8,375 nucleotides of DNA from Saprospiraceae bacterium (GTDB lineage: Bacteria; Bacteroidota; Bacteroidia; Chitinophagales; Saprospiraceae), in NCBI GenBank assembly GCA_947441325.1, contig CANETR010000065.1, forward strand, positions 1 through 8,375. The letters are read 5' to 3'. The notes under the pieces were generated by a model. That model did no database searches. It worked only from the letters and a program-made list of their open reading frames with translations, and was not told where the DNA came from. Shown here one piece after another: positions 6,955 through 8,375 of the stretch. The translations under genes were made by a program, and so were the position numbers. Position 1 is the first letter of the stretch; every line of letters starts with the position of its first letter.

Positions 6955-8034
6955 TCAGCGCGCTGTCAACCTATTAAAAAGTTCAAGATAACGGGCTTTT
7001 TGTGCACGTACAGAAAACTTTTCAATAATTGTAGTTTTCCCCCTCTCTCCCATCTCTTTGCGCAAATTTTCATTTTCTACTAAGATAGAAATTTTTTGCA
7101 CCCATTCGGAAGACTGATTTGCAAGAAAGCCATTTTTTGCATCTTCAATAATTTCTGAATTAACACCAACTGGCGACATTATCGTCGGAATTCCCAAGGA
7201 CATATAACTAAGGCCCTTTAAACCACATTTACCGCGGGTCCACTTATCGTCAGGCAATGGCATTATTCCTATATCAATCTCTGATAGCTGCCAAACTTCA
7301 TCCTCGGCAGTCCATGGAATTCCTTTAATCCCCAGGGCTTCATTCTCATAATTAGGGTCACCAATTACCTTAAAATAAACCCTGTCACCATATTTTGCCT
7401 TAATATCCAAAAGAGCCGGAATGGCTGATTCAAAATGCGGAATGGTAGAAAAACTACCGCTCCATCCGATACAGATTTTATTATTTTTAGGATAATTTTG
7501 TCTACTGAATTTATCGCTATCGACTGTTGTAGGAATAAGCTCCACCGCTGAATTATACTGTTTTGCATAATCCGCCAGATATTGATTTCCGGCAAAAACC
7601 AAATCTGCACATTTTATGAGGCGGGATGTCTTTGAGGCGTCTTTTAGAAAACCCAGTGCCCTATTCCCATCTGATACAGCATGCAACCAAATGGCATCAT
7701 CAAAATCATAGATAAGTTTGGTTTTCTTTGCCATTCTGCGCTCAAAAAAAGCAGTGCCCAACATGAAGCACTCCCGCTGAACAAAAACCAAATCGTATTT
7801 TTTGGCCTTCCCTAGTTCTCTCCATCTTTTCAAAATGCTTTTGAAGAGAATCCTAAGCTTTCCAAAATAATTACCACCGCCATAAAATATTTTATCATCG
7901 TTTTTGTCGATGATATATGAATATTCAAAACTGTATCCATTTTCCTCTAAAAATGACAGATACTGTTCAAAACGAAATCGTTGTGAGGGCGACCTGTCGG
8001 GCCGATGCAAAACCCAAATCAATACTTTTTTCAT
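6955..8034 (-). CDS. GT4-like glycosyltransferase
   Basis: This is a GT-B fold glycosyltransferase of 359 residues, likely cytoplasmic and acting on a cell-surface glycan. It opens with the first strand VLIWVLHRPDRSPSQRFRFE (4-23), where the S-x-x-R-x-R element is typical of one GT4 subgroup in polysaccharide clusters. It continues with YDLVFVQREC (80-89), LIYDFDDAIW (107-116), IGWSGS (189-194, start of the donor domain) and IGIMPLPDDKWTRGKCGLKGLSYMSLGIPTI (255-285, with SPVGVN at 287-292). In the last motif the usual E-x7-E is replaced by K269-C-G-L-K273, the form this subgroup normally has, so this is a subfamily trait rather than a defect. The ATG at 8034 fits the first strand and has a promoter-like match 21 bp away. 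It is not close to the 3244 glycosyltransferase in sequence, so the two probably add different sugars. Donor and acceptor are unknown. Confidence 0.88.
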   Translation of the reverse strand: MKKVLIWVLHRPDRSPSQRFRFEQYLSFLEENGYSFEYSYIIDKNDDKIFYGGGNYFGKLRILFKSILKRWRELGKAKKYDLVFVQRECFMLGTAFFERRMAKKTKLIYDFDDAIWLHAVSDGNRALGFLKDASKTSRLIKCADLVFAGNQYLADYAKQYNSAVELIPTTVDSDKFSRQNYPKNNKICIGWSGSFSTIPHFESAIPALLDIKAKYGDRVYFKVIGDPNYENEALGIKGIPWTAEDEVWQLSEIDIGIMPLPDDKWTRGKCGLKGLSYMSLGIPTIMSPVGVNSEIIEDAKNGFLANQSSEWVQKISILVENENLRKEMGERGKTTIIEKFSVRAQKARYLELFNRLTAR

Positions 8035-8054
8035 CTGACATGGAATAATTTAGA

Positions 8055-8062
8055 CAAAAATA
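8055..8062 (-). promoter_or_regulatory. Putative -7 promoter element of the minus-strand glycosyltransferase
   Basis: On the minus strand this reads TATTTTTG, an exact TAnnTTTG and identical to the element ahead of the Mla genes. Transcription would begin about 15 nt before the ATG at 8034. A convincing -33 TTTG at the right spacing is absent (TCTG at 8077-8080 is only 14 bp away), so the call is tentative. If correct, the gene is transcribed from just beside the palindromic repeats rather than by read-through from the right. Confidence 0.33.
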
Positions 8063-8101
8063 GTAAAATTGAATTACAGACATCGGATTTTCAGATTTTA
8101 A

Positions 8102-8205
8102 AGACTAATAGACTTAGAGACGATTAGACTTAGAGACGATAGACTGGGAGACTGTGTGCGTAAAAGTCTAGTATCTGATGTCTAGTGTCTCTTGTCTCTC
8201 TGTCT
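8102..8205. repeat. Imperfect palindrome of AGAC/GTCT words with 7-8 bp period (copy 1)
   Basis: The left arm has AGAC at 8102, 8110, 8118, 8126, 8134, 8141 and 8149, a spacing of 8 bp with one step of 7. The right arm has GTCT at 8166, 8180, 8187, 8194 and 8202, with the variant ATCT at 8173, so the step is 7 bp with a final 8. The arms are mutually complementary with small bulges: GAGAC, TAGAC, AGA-AC and TAGACT blocks of 8117-8145 each recur in the complement of 8165-8191. The transcript or single strand could fold into a long bulged hairpin with a loop near 8146-8164. All frames are interrupted, so it is non-coding. No transposase or flanking target duplication is visible. I know of no named family to assign it to. 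Confidence 0.75.
8109..8140. repeat. Perfect 16-bp tandem duplication inside the left arm
   Basis: TAGACTTAGAGACGAT occurs twice head to tail with no mismatch (8109-8124 and 8125-8140), followed by a degraded third copy (AGACTGGGAGAC, 8141-8152). Perfect identity suggests recent duplication by slippage within the 8-bp-periodic arm. Confidence 0.85.
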
Positions 8206-8207
8206 CC

Positions 8208-8235
8208 AAAAAAAAGGCCACCTCTCCAGGCAGCC
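8208..8235 (-). terminator. Rho-independent terminator (minus strand)
   Basis: Read on the minus strand, GGCTGCCT (8235-8228), loop GGAG, then AGGTGGCC (8223-8216) and eight T (8215-8208). In RNA all eight stem positions pair, six Watson-Crick and two adjacent G-U wobbles, and the U tract follows at once. On the plus strand the two wobbles become C-A mismatches and the run is A, so it works only leftward. No minus-strand gene lies in 8236-8375, so it most likely ends a transcript from a gene beyond the right edge; it is also 174 bp upstream of the glycosyltransferase ATG and would insulate that gene. Confidence 0.8.
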
Positions 8236-8280
8236 AATTCCTAACAAATTAACTCAAAAAAACTATCTCAATTATATCTT

Positions 8281-8350
8281 AGATTCTAGATTAGGAGACT
8301 TTAGACTGAGAGACATTTGTCTAGCGTCTCAAGTCTAGTATCTCAAATCT
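8281..8350. repeat. Imperfect palindrome of AGAC/GTCT words with 7-8 bp period (copy 2)
   Basis: The left arm has AGAT or AGAC at 8281, 8288, 8296, 8303 and 8311 (steps 7, 8, 7, 8). The right arm has GTCT or ATCT at 8319, 8326, 8333, 8340 and 8347 (all steps 7). The arms face each other across ATTT at 8315-8318, five words against five, and the words even change from AGAC to AGAT and from GTCT to ATCT at the matching outer positions. Further ATCT words at 8351 and 8356 continue the pattern irregularly toward the window edge. Same design as the element at 8102-8205, from which it is separated by the terminator and about 45 bp of AT-rich sequence. Confidence 0.75.
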
Positions 8351-8375
8351 ATCTGATCTGTATGTTTGATTTTGC

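Noticed and set aside
6955..8034. Glycosyltransferase inactivated by loss of the E-x7-E motif
   Set aside because: The K-C-G-L-K form with flanking PLPDDKWTRG and SPVGVN is the normal sequence of this GT4 subgroup, and the rest of the protein is intact.
8102..8350. CRISPR array
   Set aside because: Repeated words are only 4-8 bp and spaced 7-8 bp apart, with arms inverted relative to each other. There are no constant 25-40 bp repeats, no spacers of even length and no cas genes.
8102..8350. Insertion sequence or MITE ends
   Set aside because: No transposase gene, no matching terminal inverted repeats bounding the region as a whole, and no target duplication visible. The right limit may lie outside the window, so a non-autonomous element is not fully excluded.

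Overview
The window looks like a chromosomal segment of a low-GC member of the Bacteroidota. Two things support this. Several gene starts have upstream matches to the Bacteroidota-type promoter (-33 TTTG, -7 TAnnTTTG) rather than sigma70 boxes and Shine-Dalgarno sites, and the encoded families and their compact arrangement are common in that phylum. This is inference; there is no rRNA or phylogenetic marker here to place it further.

Layout. (1) Positions 1-1728, plus strand: the 3' end of a class I SAM-dependent methyltransferase gene, then, 5 bp later, a complete and different methyltransferase of the METTL25/RRNAD1-like (Methyltransf_32) type. (2) Positions 1708-4368: a divergent pair for surface polysaccharide work. 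On the minus strand is a 477-residue polytopic membrane protein resembling GT-C or polymerase-like proteins; on the plus strand is a GT4 glycosyltransferase starting at TTG. (3) Positions 4540-6082, plus strand: the permease and ATPase of an Mla-type (MCE) phospholipid ABC transporter, with a promoter and roughly 95-nt leader in front, but no MCE-domain gene alongside. (4) Positions 6083-6708, minus strand: a translationally coupled pair, a 65-residue protein of unknown function and an NT5C-type 5'(3')-deoxyribonucleotidase. (5) Positions 6709-6954: mostly non-coding, with a possible 33-residue single-helix membrane microprotein. (6) Positions 6955-8034, minus strand: a second GT4-like glycosyltransferase of a different subfamily. 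(7) Positions 8035-8375: non-coding, and structurally the most striking part. It holds two large imperfect palindromes built from AGAC/GTCT words spaced every 7-8 bp, on either side of a clear minus-strand intrinsic terminator.

How the genes relate. The two glycosyltransferases and the membrane protein suggest cell-surface glycan assembly, and the Mla pair suggests outer-membrane lipid homeostasis, so much of the window serves the envelope. They are separate transcription units, not one operon. Convergent neighbours are packed extremely tightly (21-bp overlap, 0-bp gap, 5-bp gap) with no room for separate terminators. I see no defence system, mobile-element gene, CRISPR array, tRNA or rRNA. 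The best candidates for something undescribed are the periodic AGAC/GTCT palindromes and the two small proteins.
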